Under the pieces are notes generated by a model, which worked only from the letters and a program-made list of their open reading frames with translations, had not been told where the DNA came from and did no database searches. This document shows, one piece after another, positions 24,681 through 32,899 of a stretch of 64,000 nucleotides of DNA. This stretch comes from JBAIYU01 sp036763085 (GTDB lineage: Bacteria > Bacillota > Negativicutes > DSM-1736 > Dendrosporobacteraceae). The first letter of the stretch is position 1. Every line of letters starts with the position of its first letter. The translations under genes were made by a program, and so were the position numbers. Where the stretch lies: contig NZ_JBAIYU010000007.1 in assembly GCF_036763085.1 (NCBI RefSeq), positions 248,001 through 312,000 on the forward strand, given 5' to 3'.

Positions 24681-25043
24681 GTGAAAAAACTAGATTGTGA
24701 CCTATGTGAACAATTTTGTGAGCATCCTCAGATAGTTTGTCTAGCCAAAGCAGAATTAGTTTCAGATGATATGGCCTATAAGACGGCTGAGTTCTTTAAG
24801 ATATTAGCAGATCCAACGCGAATTAAAATATTGCAGACACTTTCAACAAGAGAGTTATGTGTTTGCGACATAGCGGCCGTTCTTGATATGGGGCAATCGG
24901 CAATTTCCCATCAGCTTCGAATTTTAAGAGGTGCCCGTTTAGTTAAATATCGCAAAGAAGGCAAAATGGCCTGGTATTCGCTAGACGATGCTCATGTAAC
25001 AAATCTGTTGATGCAAGGCTTAAATCACGTAGGCCATATTTGA
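24681..25043 (+). CDS. cadC: ArsR-family metal-responsive repressor (CadC-like)
   Basis: A 120-residue winged-helix repressor. The N-terminal cysteines (CDLCEQFCEHPQIVC) together with ELCVCD in the recognition region form the Cd/Pb/Zn site of CadC. The DNA-binding helix reads MGQSAISHQLRILRGARLV. The start is a GTG with a GGGAG site. It is followed after 13 nt by the P-type ATPase, the standard cadCA order, and should release the operator upstream when metal binds. Confidence 0.93.
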   Translation: MKKLDCDLCEQFCEHPQIVCLAKAELVSDDMAYKTAEFFKILADPTRIKILQTLSTRELCVCDIAAVLDMGQSAISHQLRILRGARLVKYRKEGKMAWYSLDDAHVTNLLMQGLNHVGHI

Positions 25044-25056
25044 AAGGAGCTCTAAT

Positions 25057-27180
25057 ATGGGAGAAGGTAATGCGATTGGTTTGCGAAAATCAGTATTCAT
25101 AGTTAAAGGTTTTGATTGTGCTGACTGCGCAGTAAAGTTGGAAAAAAAGATTGCAGCAATTGCAGGTGTTTATAAAGCAAATGTCAATTTTGGAGCAGGA
25201 AAGCTATCTGTTGAACATTCTCTGGAAGATGCTCAGATCATTACGTTTATTGAGCAGTCAGGGTATGAAAGCTGGCTGGAAGGAATGGGGCAGTCCAAGG
25301 ATGTAGCGACTGTATGGTGGAAGAATTTGCGCCTTATAGCAACAGGTGTTTCAGGTTTGCTGTTAGCCGCAGCTACGCTTATAGACTATCTAGGCATTTA
25401 CGAGAATATACTGATTCCATTATATTTGCTAACACTTATAATTGGAGGATATTATACTGCTCGAAGCGCTTTTTATTCTTTACGAAGTTTTTCAATGGAT
25501 ATGAATTTCTTGATGACAATAGCTGTAGTTGGTGCAGCCTTTATTGGTGAATGGAGTGAAGCAGCAACGGTTGTTTTTCTCTTTTCGCTTGGTAACACCT
25601 TACAGGCCTATACGCTAGATAAAACAAGACAGTCAATTAAGGAGCTTATGGAGCTTGCGCCCAGAGATGCGTTAGTACGGCGGCAGAACGTCGAACAGCG
25701 TTTGCCTATAGAAGAGATAAGGCTTGGCGATGTCATAATTATAAAGCCTGGTGAAAGAATTGCTATGGATGGCGGAGTTATTAAAGGAATGTCAGCCGTA
25801 AATCAGGCAGCAATAACAGGTGAATCTATGCCAGTTGAAAAACAGCTTGGTGATATGGTATATGCTGGTTCTATCAATGAAGCTGGCAGCATGGAAATCG
25901 TTGTTACGAAACTTGCGCAAGATTCGACTTTAGCTAAAATCTTAAAATTAGTTGAAGAGGCACAAGCACAAAAGGCACCGTCACAGCAGTTTGTCGATAA
26001 GTTCGCTGCTTACTACACACCAGTTATTATCATCTCGGCGCTAGGGATAGCACTTATTCCTTGGCTAGTTTTCAATCAGTCTTTTGATGTTTGGCTCTAT
26101 CGTGCGCTCGTTCTTTTAGTTATTTCTTGTCCTTGTGCCTTAGTTATATCTACACCAGTTTCAATAGTATCAGCAATCGGCAATGCGTCACGAAGAGGTG
26201 TTTTAATCAAAGGCGGAGCTTATCTAGAACAGATTGGACAATTAAAAGCAATTGCTTTTGATAAAACAGGAACGCTGACCTATGGTAAGCCTGAGGTAAT
26301 AGACATCATCCCAGAATCTACTATTTCTAAAGAACAACTTTTAGCTATAGCCGGCGCTGTTGAAAGATTGTCTGAGCATCCGATTGCTCAAGCTATTTTT
26401 GATAAAGCGAAAGGTCTTAAATTGCCAAAAACGACTAGCTTTAAAGCACTTGTAGGCAAAGGAGTACAGGCTGAGATTGAAGGATCAATTGTCTATATAG
26501 GTAATGCTCGATTATTTAAAGAGATGATATCCGATTTTACGGTTTATCAAAGTAAAGTTGAGGAACTTGAAAAACAGGGCAAAACTGTTATGCTAGTAGG
26601 AACATCAGCTCAAATTCACGGTATTATTTCGGTGGCGGATACTCTAAGGGCCAATAGTGTCGAAGCGGTCAAAGCTTTAAAGGATACCGGAGTCGAGAAA
26701 ATTATAATGCTGACAGGAGACAACAACCGAGTTGCCCGTAGTATTGCGGATCAACTCGGTATAGATAGTTATGGTGAACTTTTACCTGAAGATAAGGTAT
26801 CGTTAATCAAAGAATTGTCGCAAAAATACGGCGGGGTAGCCATGGTTGGTGATGGGGTTAACGATGCTCCTGCACTGGCGGTAGCTAATGTAGGTATTGC
26901 GATGGGAGCCCATGGTTCAGACGCAGTTTTAGAGACTGCCGATATTGCGTTAATGTCTGATGATATAAGTAAGGTAAGCTATTTAATTAGGCTTAGCCGC
27001 AAGACTGTAAATATAATAAAGCAAAATGTTGCGCTATCTATAATAATTAAGGTTGTATTCATAGCTGTTACTCTCGCTGGTGCGGCTAACCTTTGGCTGG
27101 CAGTAATTGCCGACATGGGGACATCACTGGCAGTAACGCTAAATGGCATGAGGCTGGCGCGCGGACTAAAAGAACAGTAG
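25057..27180 (+). CDS. cadA: Cd2+/Zn2+/Pb2+-exporting P-type ATPase CadA
   Basis: A 707-residue P1B-type ATPase. One N-terminal heavy-metal domain (GFDCADCAVKLEKK, about 19-32) is followed by membrane helices, the actuator motif TGES, the CPC metal site (SCPCALVIS, about 356), the phosphorylation motif DKTGTLT (about 402), the SEHPIA motif and GDGVNDAPAL. This pattern is that of Zn/Cd/Pb exporters rather than copper pumps, and the CadC-type repressor agrees. It ejects divalent heavy metals from the cytoplasm. Confidence 0.96.
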   Translation: MGEGNAIGLRKSVFIVKGFDCADCAVKLEKKIAAIAGVYKANVNFGAGKLSVEHSLEDAQIITFIEQSGYESWLEGMGQSKDVATVWWKNLRLIATGVSGLLLAAATLIDYLGIYENILIPLYLLTLIIGGYYTARSAFYSLRSFSMDMNFLMTIAVVGAAFIGEWSEAATVVFLFSLGNTLQAYTLDKTRQSIKELMELAPRDALVRRQNVEQRLPIEEIRLGDVIIIKPGERIAMDGGVIKGMSAVNQAAITGESMPVEKQLGDMVYAGSINEAGSMEIVVTKLAQDSTLAKILKLVEEAQAQKAPSQQFVDKFAAYYTPVIIISALGIALIPWLVFNQSFDVWLYRALVLLVISCPCALVISTPVSIVSAIGNASRRGVLIKGGAYLEQIGQLKAIAFDKTGTLTYGKPEVIDIIPESTISKEQLLAIAGAVERLSEHPIAQAIFDKAKGLKLPKTTSFKALVGKGVQAEIEGSIVYIGNARLFKEMISDFTVYQSKVEELEKQGKTVMLVGTSAQIHGIISVADTLRANSVEAVKALKDTGVEKIIMLTGDNNRVARSIADQLGIDSYGELLPEDKVSLIKELSQKYGGVAMVGDGVNDAPALAVANVGIAMGAHGSDAVLETADIALMSDDISKVSYLIRLSRKTVNIIKQNVALSIIIKVVFIAVTLAGAANLWLAVIADMGTSLAVTLNGMRLARGLKEQ

Positions 27181-27186
27181 CACCAA

Positions 27187-27279
27187 TTGCAACTTTTGAT
27201 AGTTATGCTATAATTTACTGCAAATAGTAAGTGGAGTTCTTAAAATTAGCTCCTACCAAAGTGGTGGGAGCTAATTTTT
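27187..27279 (+). promoter_or_regulatory. Promoter and terminator-like leader hairpin before fluC
   Basis: TTGCAA and TATAAT (27209-27214) with 16-bp spacing form a promoter after cadA. Downstream, a 16-base arm AAAATTAGCTCCTACC pairs with GGTGGGAGCTAATTTT (one mismatch) and is followed by T. The hairpin ends 18 bp before the fluC start. It may terminate cadA readthrough or attenuate fluC. I could not fit the fluoride riboswitch consensus. Confidence 0.5.
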
Positions 27280-27296
27280 GACGAAGGGATGAGCTG

Positions 27297-27683
27297 ATGA
27301 TGCTAAAAAATATTCTTATGGTTGCTGTAGGCGGAAGTATTGGGGCTGTTACCAGATATTTGATTTCACTATGGGCAGTAGCAAGAATTGGCGCAGACTT
27401 TCCTTATGGAACTTTAATAGCCAATGTTGTCGGTTGCTTTATTATTGGTGTCTTTATGACTATTACCATGGAAAAGTTTATAGTTAGCTCCCATATGCGA
27501 CTACTAGTAACGGTAGGTTTTTTAGGAGGATTAACTACTTTTTCATCTTTTAGCTACGAAACTTTTAAAGTTTTTGGTGATGCCGGGTTTAATATAGCTA
27601 TGTATAATGTTTTAGCTAATATAGTGCTGGGCTTTTTAGCAACGTGGGGTGGCATCTTATTAGGCAAAATGATAGCTATGTAG
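27297..27683 (+). CDS. crcB: Fluoride channel FluC (CrcB)
   Basis: This 128-residue membrane protein has four helices and the family motifs GGSIGAVTRYLI (residues 10-21), GTLIANVVGCFIIG and TVGFLGGLTTFSSFSYE, the latter with the Phe box that lines the fluoride pore. FluC works as an antiparallel dimer that lets cytoplasmic fluoride escape. Only one copy is seen. It is followed after 25 nt by the gamma-glutamylcyclotransferase-like gene. Confidence 0.95.
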   Translation: MMLKNILMVAVGGSIGAVTRYLISLWAVARIGADFPYGTLIANVVGCFIIGVFMTITMEKFIVSSHMRLLVTVGFLGGLTTFSSFSYETFKVFGDAGFNIAMYNVLANIVLGFLATWGGILLGKMIAM

Positions 27684-27708
27684 CTTTCGGAGGAGAGGTT
27701 TTAGGGAA

Positions 27709-28119
27709 ATGAGTTACGTATTTGTTTATGGAACTTTGATGAGAGGGTTTGTAAATCACTTCTTACTTGAGCCGTACATAGTATCAATAAAACCAGCGAC
27801 TATCTTGGGTAAAATACGCCATTTAGTTGAAGGCTATCCTATGTTGTTTAAGGGCGATGGGGTGGTATATGGAGAATTAGTAGAGCTAACGAATGAGCAG
27901 CAGGCTTTAGCCGAGTTGGATGCACTAGAAGAATATTATGGAGCAGGCAATGTTAGCAACTACTATGAACGCTGCAGTAAAATAGTTAAAGACAGTTCTG
28001 GGCGCGAATTTAGAGCATGGGTTTATTTATGCCCTGATGCTAGAATCGATGAAATAAGCGGACAGAGTAATGCCATACCGGATGGCGATTGGCGCAAGTT
28101 CATTCTCAGTAGAAAATAA
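27709..28119 (+). CDS. Gamma-glutamylcyclotransferase-like (AIG2/GGCT) protein
   Basis: A 136-residue GGCT-fold protein with the substrate loop YVFVYGTLMRGF (residues 3-14) and the catalytic Glu in ALEEYYG (about residue 81). Family members cyclise gamma-glutamyl amines to 5-oxoproline; the actual substrate is not evident. The GGAGAGG site and the short gap to fluC suggest co-transcription. A strong terminator follows. Confidence 0.85.
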   Translation: MSYVFVYGTLMRGFVNHFLLEPYIVSIKPATILGKIRHLVEGYPMLFKGDGVVYGELVELTNEQQALAELDALEEYYGAGNVSNYYERCSKIVKDSSGREFRAWVYLCPDARIDEISGQSNAIPDGDWRKFILSRK

Positions 28120-28152
28120 AACGAGCATCACTCAGTTTGAGTGATGCTCGTT
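28120..28152. terminator. Bidirectional terminator
   Basis: A perfect 14-bp stem AACGAGCATCACTC/GAGTGATGCTCGTT separates the converging GGCT-like and htpX genes. Confidence 0.88.
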
Positions 28153-28161
28153 ATTTACTTA

Positions 28162-29013
28162 TTATCTTCTAGCTTGTTCTTGGAGTTTTGCCACACGCTG
28201 GGCAGTAGCTGGATGTGTGCTGAACAGGTTTCTAAGCATTCCGCCGACACCGCTTAATGGATTAATGATAAACATATGGGAAGTTGCTGGTGTGGCTTGA
28301 TGCATTACTGCATGCTTAGCATAATGTTCGATTTTTTGCAGTGCACTAGCTAGCGCTAAAGGATTCCCTGAAATTTGGCCACCCGTTTGGTCAGCTTGAA
28401 ACTCACGAGCGCGAGATATGCCAAGTTGAATGAGTGTAGCCGCTAATGGAGCAACAATAATTGTAAAGAGAAGCTCTCCCATACCGCCGCCTTCTTCGTC
28501 ATCGCGATTTGTTCCAAAAATAGCAGCCCATTGAGCCATGCTGCCTATCCAGGAAATAACACCAGCGATAGAAGCAACAACAGTACTGATTAAGGTATCG
28601 CGATTTTTAATATGAGCTAATTCGTGAGCTACGACTCCCTCAAGTTCTTCGTAATTTAGAGTACGCATAATTCCAGTGGTTACAGCTACGACACCGTTTT
28701 CAGGATTACGGCCTGTTGCAAAAGCATTAGGCACATCGGTGTCCACTATATAAACCCTAGGCATTGGCATTTTTGCACGCTCGGCAAGTTTTGCGACCAT
28801 TTTGTATAGATCAGGAGCTTGGTCTGGGCCAACAGGTCGAGCGCTGTACATTTTAAGTACAATTTTGTCGCTGAACCAGTAACTGCCAAAATTCATGGCA
28901 ATTGAGATGAGGAGCATAAAAGTTGCTCCAGTTTTGCCGCCAAAGGCGCCGCCAACTGCAACTAAAAGTCCTGTTAGAGCGGCAAGCAGCAGAGTTGTTT
29001 TAAAAGTATTCAC
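28162..29013 (-). CDS. htpX: Zinc metalloprotease HtpX
   Basis: This 283-residue M48-family membrane protease has two N-terminal helices, the zinc motif HELAHIKNRD (about residues 130-139), two more helices and the third ligand Glu in REFQADQTGG (about 208). It degrades misfolded membrane proteins. The start is a GTG with AGGAGGG upstream. It lies 17 nt behind terC on the same strand, so it is probably part of the manganese-riboswitch transcript, an uncommon partner for HtpX. Confidence 0.95.
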   Translation of the reverse strand: MNTFKTTLLLAALTGLLVAVGGAFGGKTGATFMLLISIAMNFGSYWFSDKIVLKMYSARPVGPDQAPDLYKMVAKLAERAKMPMPRVYIVDTDVPNAFATGRNPENGVVAVTTGIMRTLNYEELEGVVAHELAHIKNRDTLISTVVASIAGVISWIGSMAQWAAIFGTNRDDEEGGGMGELLFTIIVAPLAATLIQLGISRAREFQADQTGGQISGNPLALASALQKIEHYAKHAVMHQATPATSHMFIINPLSGVGGMLRNLFSTHPATAQRVAKLQEQARR

Positions 29014-29030
29014 TATAAATCCCTCCTAAT

Positions 29031-29738
29031 TTAATTTTCAGATGGGGTTACTTCAGTACTAGCGTTCTTACAACGGATTTTCATCATATGGCCAATTACA
29101 ACAACACCTATAGTTAAGGTAGCTTGGATAAAGAATGAATAGTAATGGAACATAGGACCAATTACTTTATCGGCTAGAATCATTTCAGCAGATGCGAAAC
29201 CTAGAACTGCGGCACCCGCATAAATAATTAATGGGAATTTGTTTATCAGTTTGATGAAGAGCTGCGAACCCCAGACTACTAAAGGTATGCTTGCAAGCAA
29301 GCCAATTAATATTAGAGAGTACTTTCCATTTGGCACTGCTTGTGCAACGGCTGCAAGTGATAACACGTTATCTAGACTCATTATAAGGTCAGCAAAAAGA
29401 ATTGTTTTGACTGCAGCGGTTAGGGTAGTTGCTTCCTTACAGTTAACATCATCTGACTCATTAGCCAGCAGCTTAATTGCAATCCATAGCAATGCCACCC
29501 CGGCAATAAACTGAAGGTACGGGATCTCGAGTAGACGGGCAGCAACTAAGGTTAACGATACTCTTAGAGCGACGGCACCGAAACTGCCCCAAAAAATTGC
29601 TTTTCTTCGCTGTTCTGGCGGCAAATCTTTACACGCCAGTGCTATAATAATGGCATTATCGCCGCTCAAAATCAAGTCTAGCAATAATATACTTCCTAAT
29701 GCCATAAACCAATCAGGACTAAAAATAAATTCAAACAT
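29031..29738 (-). CDS. TerC-family membrane protein (manganese exporter type)
   Basis: A 235-residue TerC/YjbE/YkoY-family protein with seven hydrophobic helices and the acidic membrane motifs DLILSGDNAIIIAL (residues 20-33) and DLIMSLDNVLSLAA (about 116-129). Relatives such as YkoY and MeeF export Mn2+, in part to load secreted enzymes. The yybP-ykoY riboswitch upstream supports a manganese role. GAGGAG precedes the ATG. A 300-base leader with a structured repeat separates riboswitch and gene. Confidence 0.93.
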   Translation of the reverse strand: MFEFIFSPDWFMALGSILLLDLILSGDNAIIIALACKDLPPEQRRKAIFWGSFGAVALRVSLTLVAARLLEIPYLQFIAGVALLWIAIKLLANESDDVNCKEATTLTAAVKTILFADLIMSLDNVLSLAAVAQAVPNGKYSLILIGLLASIPLVVWGSQLFIKLINKFPLIIYAGAAVLGFASAEMILADKVIGPMFHYYSFFIQATLTIGVVVIGHMMKIRCKNASTEVTPSEN

Positions 29739-29784
29739 TTTAAAATATTCTCCTCACTTTATTTTAATTCATGCATGTTATTTT

Positions 29785-29985
29785 TATGTCACGCATAACA
29801 GCGTTGCGACATAAAATGAGACTTAATTCAGGTGGAATTGCCTGTGCCCTTCGGGTGAGAACTCCATCTGAATTCTATCCTAACGGAAAGAATAACTTTC
29901 CTAAAGGCAGGATAAGCGCAACATCAACTTGCGCTGTCGCTAAGGCTCGGTGCAAGCCGTGTTTTCTTTATCGAATTTATTAGCT
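29785..29985 (+). repeat. Dispersed structured repeat, copy B, with extra hairpins
   Basis: Successive hairpins fill this stretch: TATGTC/GACATA (29785-29813); AATTCAGGTGGA/TCCATCTGAATT (29825-29874) enclosing CCCTTCGGG; TATCCT/AGGATA (29876-29914) enclosing GGAAAG-AATAA-CTTTCC; and AGCGCAA/TTGCGCT. It ends with CTAAGGCTCGGTGCAAGC and GTGTTTTCTTTAT (29940-29971), the conserved box of copies A, C and D. It lies in opposite orientation to terC, inside the terC leader. A conceptual translation is possible, but the repeated hairpins argue against coding. Confidence 0.72.
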
Positions 29986-30042
29986 CTGGCTAATAGAAAG
30001 CTGGAGTATTAGAGCGGATTAGTCATCGGACAAAAATTTAAA

Positions 30043-30079
30043 TAAAAAAGACCTAGTCTCCTTCTAGAGACAAGGTCTT
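30043..30079 (-). terminator. Riboswitch-controlled terminator upstream of terC
   Basis: On the minus strand the hairpin AAGACCTTGTCTC/GAGACTAGGTCTT is followed by TTTTTT. Its 5' arm overlaps the last bases of the riboswitch aptamer (AAGACCTTGT). Terminator and P1 stem are therefore mutually exclusive, the layout expected for a switch that turns terC on with Mn2+. Confidence 0.88.
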
Positions 30080-30158
30080 GCTTGCAAGTTCATTGCCAGC
30101 ATAGCCGGGGTTTACACCCGTAGTGACGACTAATGCTGTACAGCTACTCCCCTTGTAG
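30071..30158 (-). ncRNA. yybP-ykoY manganese riboswitch
   Basis: Read on the minus strand, the element opens with ACAAGGGGAGTAGC and ends with GCAAGCAAGACCTTGT. The flanks pair as P1 (ACAAGG/CCTTGT). GGGGAGTAG and the closing GCAAGACCTT are the hallmark of the yybP-ykoY class, and TCGTCACTAC with the internal GGGTGTAAACCCC hairpin fits the two coaxial arms. The class binds Mn2+ and commonly precedes TerC/YkoY genes, as here. Confidence 0.92.
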
Positions 30159-30203
30159 GAATAATTTAATTTGATATAAGTGTAACACAAATATTTATAA
30201 CCG

Positions 30204-31103
30204 TCAACTTCTCAAATCAAATTTTACATTAAAGCGGCTGCTTGTAAACTTGAGCCATTCACGGGCGGCGAAGGATAAATATTTATCTTTGCGCCAGATA
30301 ATCGCCAGGTTCCAAGGAATTTCCGGCTCAAGTGATAGTAGTTTAATACGTTTTGGTGAAAGTTCCTTGGCGATGGTATCAGGGAGCAACGCTATTCCCA
30401 GTTTGGCCGCAACCATTTCAGCGATAAAGTCCCATTGTGAACTTTCGCAGACAATTTTTGGGTAGAAGCCATTTTCGTTACAGCGTTCTAAAATGCGGTC
30501 ACGGATAGTAAAATCCTCGCGAAATAAAACAAAAGGATCTTTTCTTAACTCGGAAAAATGGGCGGTATCTTTATCTGCTAGATGGTGGCTTGGATGAACT
30601 ATTAGCTTTAGTGGTTCTTTTACAAAAGCAAACATATTGAACAATTCTTCTTTTACAGGAAGAGCAACAACGCCAATATCAAGACTTCCGTCTTCTACAC
30701 CATGTTCAATCTGTTTAGAGCCTACCTCGATTAGTTTTAAAGTAATCTGAGGATATAAATGATTAAACTCGCCGATGATACTAGGAAAAAAACTTACTCC
30801 TACCATAGGAGGGAGACCAATAATAATATTACCTTTTTTAAGGTTTATAACATCAGATAACTCTGAAGTTAAATTATGAAAAGAATGGACAATTTGCTGT
30901 GCTTGCCTAAGAACAGCTTTCCCTGCATCAGTTAGCTCGGCCTGCTTAGCATTGCGGTTAAATAGGGTGACATCAAGCTCTTCTTCAAGGATTTTTACCA
31001 TTTTGCTTATTGAGGGCTGAGTTATATGAAGTGCTTGAGCTGCTTTAGTAAAACTACGGTGTCGGGCAACTTCAATAAAATAGGTTAGGTGTCTAACGTC
31101 CAT
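30204..31103 (-). CDS. LysR-family regulator (CidR/YwbI-like)
   Basis: A 299-residue LysR regulator with an N-terminal winged helix (MDVRHLTYFIEVARHRSFTK, then AQALHITQPSISKMVKILEEEL) and a substrate-binding domain from about residue 90. The overall sequence reminds me of CidR/YwbI, controllers of CidA/LrgA-type holin genes, but no such genes are next to it. It is divergent from the biotin operon, 282 bp apart; whether it affects bio genes is unknown. GGAGCTGG precedes the ATG. Confidence 0.88.
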   Translation of the reverse strand: MDVRHLTYFIEVARHRSFTKAAQALHITQPSISKMVKILEEELDVTLFNRNAKQAELTDAGKAVLRQAQQIVHSFHNLTSELSDVINLKKGNIIIGLPPMVGVSFFPSIIGEFNHLYPQITLKLIEVGSKQIEHGVEDGSLDIGVVALPVKEELFNMFAFVKEPLKLIVHPSHHLADKDTAHFSELRKDPFVLFREDFTIRDRILERCNENGFYPKIVCESSQWDFIAEMVAAKLGIALLPDTIAKELSPKRIKLLSLEPEIPWNLAIIWRKDKYLSFAAREWLKFTSSRFNVKFDLRS

Positions 31104-31153
31104 TGGTCCAGCTCCTTATATTAAAGAACATAATACAAGCTATAACTAATAAC

Positions 31154-31192
31154 TGTTATGATAACATATTTTAACCCATTCCTAAAAGGAAT
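31154..31192. promoter_or_regulatory. Palindromes upstream of the LysR gene
   Basis: TGTTATGATAACA (31154-31166) is a perfect palindrome and ATTCC-TAAAA-GGAAT (31178-31192) a second one. They lie 50-90 bp upstream of the lysR start, where such regulators bind their own promoters. Confidence 0.4.
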
Positions 31193-31249
31193 AATTGTAA
31201 TTATCTCAAGGAATTTTTATTAGTTCAGAGATAAAACCGAGTCTTTATA

Positions 31250-31315
31250 TTTACTCGAAGTTGCAGTTAGTATATAATTAGCATTGTTAACAGAGGTAAA
31301 ATGAGCTGTTAACAA
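31250..31315 (+). promoter_or_regulatory. Biotin operon promoter with BirA operator
   Basis: TTTACT and TATAAT (31273-31278) are 17 bp apart. TTGTTAAC (31284-31291) and GTTAACAA (31308-31315) form an inverted repeat separated by 16 bp, the arrangement bound by BirA-biotinyl-AMP in Firmicutes. The operator covers the expected transcription start. Confidence 0.88.
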
Positions 31316-31385
31316 TTTTTTAGCCTATAGCGTCAACTAAAAATACCCAAGTGGTTAACATACTAAAATCAAAGGAGCTAATAAA

Positions 31386-32387
31386 ATGAAATATGTAGAT
31401 CTTATAATTGAGTTAGGGAACAAAGTTTTAGCTGGAAATCAAGTTACAATGGATGAAGCACTTAAATTGGCCCAAACGCCGGATAAAGACTTGCCTTTTT
31501 TAATGGCAATGGCTGATAAGATTCGTCAGAAATTTGTCGGTGATGAGGTTGATTTGTGTTCCATTGTAAATGGTCGATCCGGAATGTGTTCGGAAAACTG
31601 TACATTCTGCGCTCAATCCGCTCATCATAAAGCCGATGTTAAGGTATATCCGCTAATGTCTGATGACGAATTAGTTGCGGCCGCTAAGCAAGCAGAAGCT
31701 GGGGGAGCGCTTCGTTTTGCGATTGTTACCAGCGGCCGGGGAATGGAACGTGATAAAGAGTTTCCTCTAATACTTAAAGCACTTAAGCGGATTTTAGAAG
31801 AAACAAAACTAAAGGTTTGCTGTTCGTTAGGCACCTTGTCACTTGAGAATGCCAAAGCATTAAAAGAGGCAGGCGTTTCGCGCTATCATCACAATGTAGA
31901 AACGAGCCGCAGTTACTATTCATCTATTTGTACTACTCATACATATGAAGATCGCGCAAATACTGTCCGTAACGCACATGCAGCTGGGTTGGAAGTATGT
32001 TCGGGCGGTATTATTGGCTTAGGCGAAACCATGCAGCAAAGGTTAGAAATGGCTTTTGAAGTCAAGGAATTAGGAGTACACTCTGTACCTTTAAATATAC
32101 TAAATCCAATAAAGGGAACTCTTTTGGAAAATCAAGCCGCAATACCACCGAGAGAACTTTTAAAGACATTTGCATTGTTTAGATTTATATTGCATGACCG
32201 TGGGCTAAGAACAGCAGGCGGTCGCGAAGTCAATCTACGGGATTTACAATCACTTGGTTTAATGAGTGGTATAAATGGTATGTTAATTGGCGGATATCTG
32301 ACAACTGGCGGGCGTAACTGTGATATGGATGTAGCCATGATAAGTGATATGGGATTGCGTCCGCTATCGGCTAAAAATATCAATTAG
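31386..32387 (+). CDS. bioB: Biotin synthase BioB
   Basis: This radical SAM enzyme inserts sulfur into dethiobiotin, the last step of the pathway. The 333-residue product has the CX3CX2C motif (CSENCTFCAQSAHH, about residues 64-77), conserved cysteines further on (KVCCSLGTL) and YHHNVETS. It heads the biotin operon behind the BirA operator. AAAGGAG precedes the ATG. The order bioB-membrane protein-bioW-bioF-bioD-bioA follows with tight spacing. Confidence 0.97.
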   Translation: MKYVDLIIELGNKVLAGNQVTMDEALKLAQTPDKDLPFLMAMADKIRQKFVGDEVDLCSIVNGRSGMCSENCTFCAQSAHHKADVKVYPLMSDDELVAAAKQAEAGGALRFAIVTSGRGMERDKEFPLILKALKRILEETKLKVCCSLGTLSLENAKALKEAGVSRYHHNVETSRSYYSSICTTHTYEDRANTVRNAHAAGLEVCSGGIIGLGETMQQRLEMAFEVKELGVHSVPLNILNPIKGTLLENQAAIPPRELLKTFALFRFILHDRGLRTAGGREVNLRDLQSLGLMSGINGMLIGGYLTTGGRNCDMDVAMISDMGLRPLSAKNIN

Positions 32388-32404
32388 GAGGTCTGACGGT
32401 AGTA

Positions 32405-32899
32405 ATGAATAGAACACGTTGGATAACGGAAATCGGACTGTTGGCGGCTCTTATTACTGTCACGGGTGCAGTTAAAATGCCTGGCCTTATACCTGGTACA
32501 GAATTTCAGCTTTCGGCACCACTAGCCGTGGCAATATGTGCAGTTTTCGGATTTACAAAGTATATAACAGCCGGAATTTTATCAAGCTTAATCGGCTTAA
32601 TCCTTGGTACTCAAAATTTGCTTAATGTATTTATAGCTATGGTGTTTCGCTTAAGTGTTGGCGGGATATTGGGAGTATTAGGAACATCATGGCCAGTAGT
32701 TGTGGCAGCGGGGCCAATTGGTTCGGCTGTTGCTCGGCTAGCTATGGGAGGCCTTTTAGGAAAGGCAGTAATTCCGCTGCTCCTAGCCGCGCTGCCAGGT
32801 ATGGTTTATACTGCGGTTGCTGCTTGGCCGTTGACAATTATGTTGAAAAAAGTAAAAACACAAACCGAGAAGGTGCTGGTAGATGCTTTACAGCGTTAG
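32405..32899 (+). CDS. Membrane protein of the biotin operon (ECF S-component-like)
   Basis: This 164-residue protein has five to six hydrophobic helices and begins ITEIGLLAALITVTGAVKMPG. This resembles small ECF-transporter substrate-binding (S) components, though I do not see the BioY signature. It sits between bioB and bioW with AGGAGG upstream and overlaps bioW by 17 nt. Since BioW consumes free pimelate, pimelate or a biotin precursor is a plausible substrate. This is inference from position. A distant BioY relative is the main alternative. Confidence 0.7.
   Translation: MNRTRWITEIGLLAALITVTGAVKMPGLIPGTEFQLSAPLAVAICAVFGFTKYITAGILSSLIGLILGTQNLLNVFIAMVFRLSVGGILGVLGTSWPVVVAAGPIGSAVARLAMGGLLGKAVIPLLLAALPGMVYTAVAAWPLTIMLKKVKTQTEKVLVDALQR

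Noticed and set aside
27181..27296. Fluoride riboswitch before fluC
   Set aside because: The consensus pseudoknot bases could not be placed. Only a promoter and a terminator-like hairpin are supported.
29771..29983. 70-residue plus-strand reading frame with many Arg, Cys and Lys
   Set aside because: It coincides with the hairpins of repeat copy B; its composition reflects the repeat and it has no proper ribosome site.
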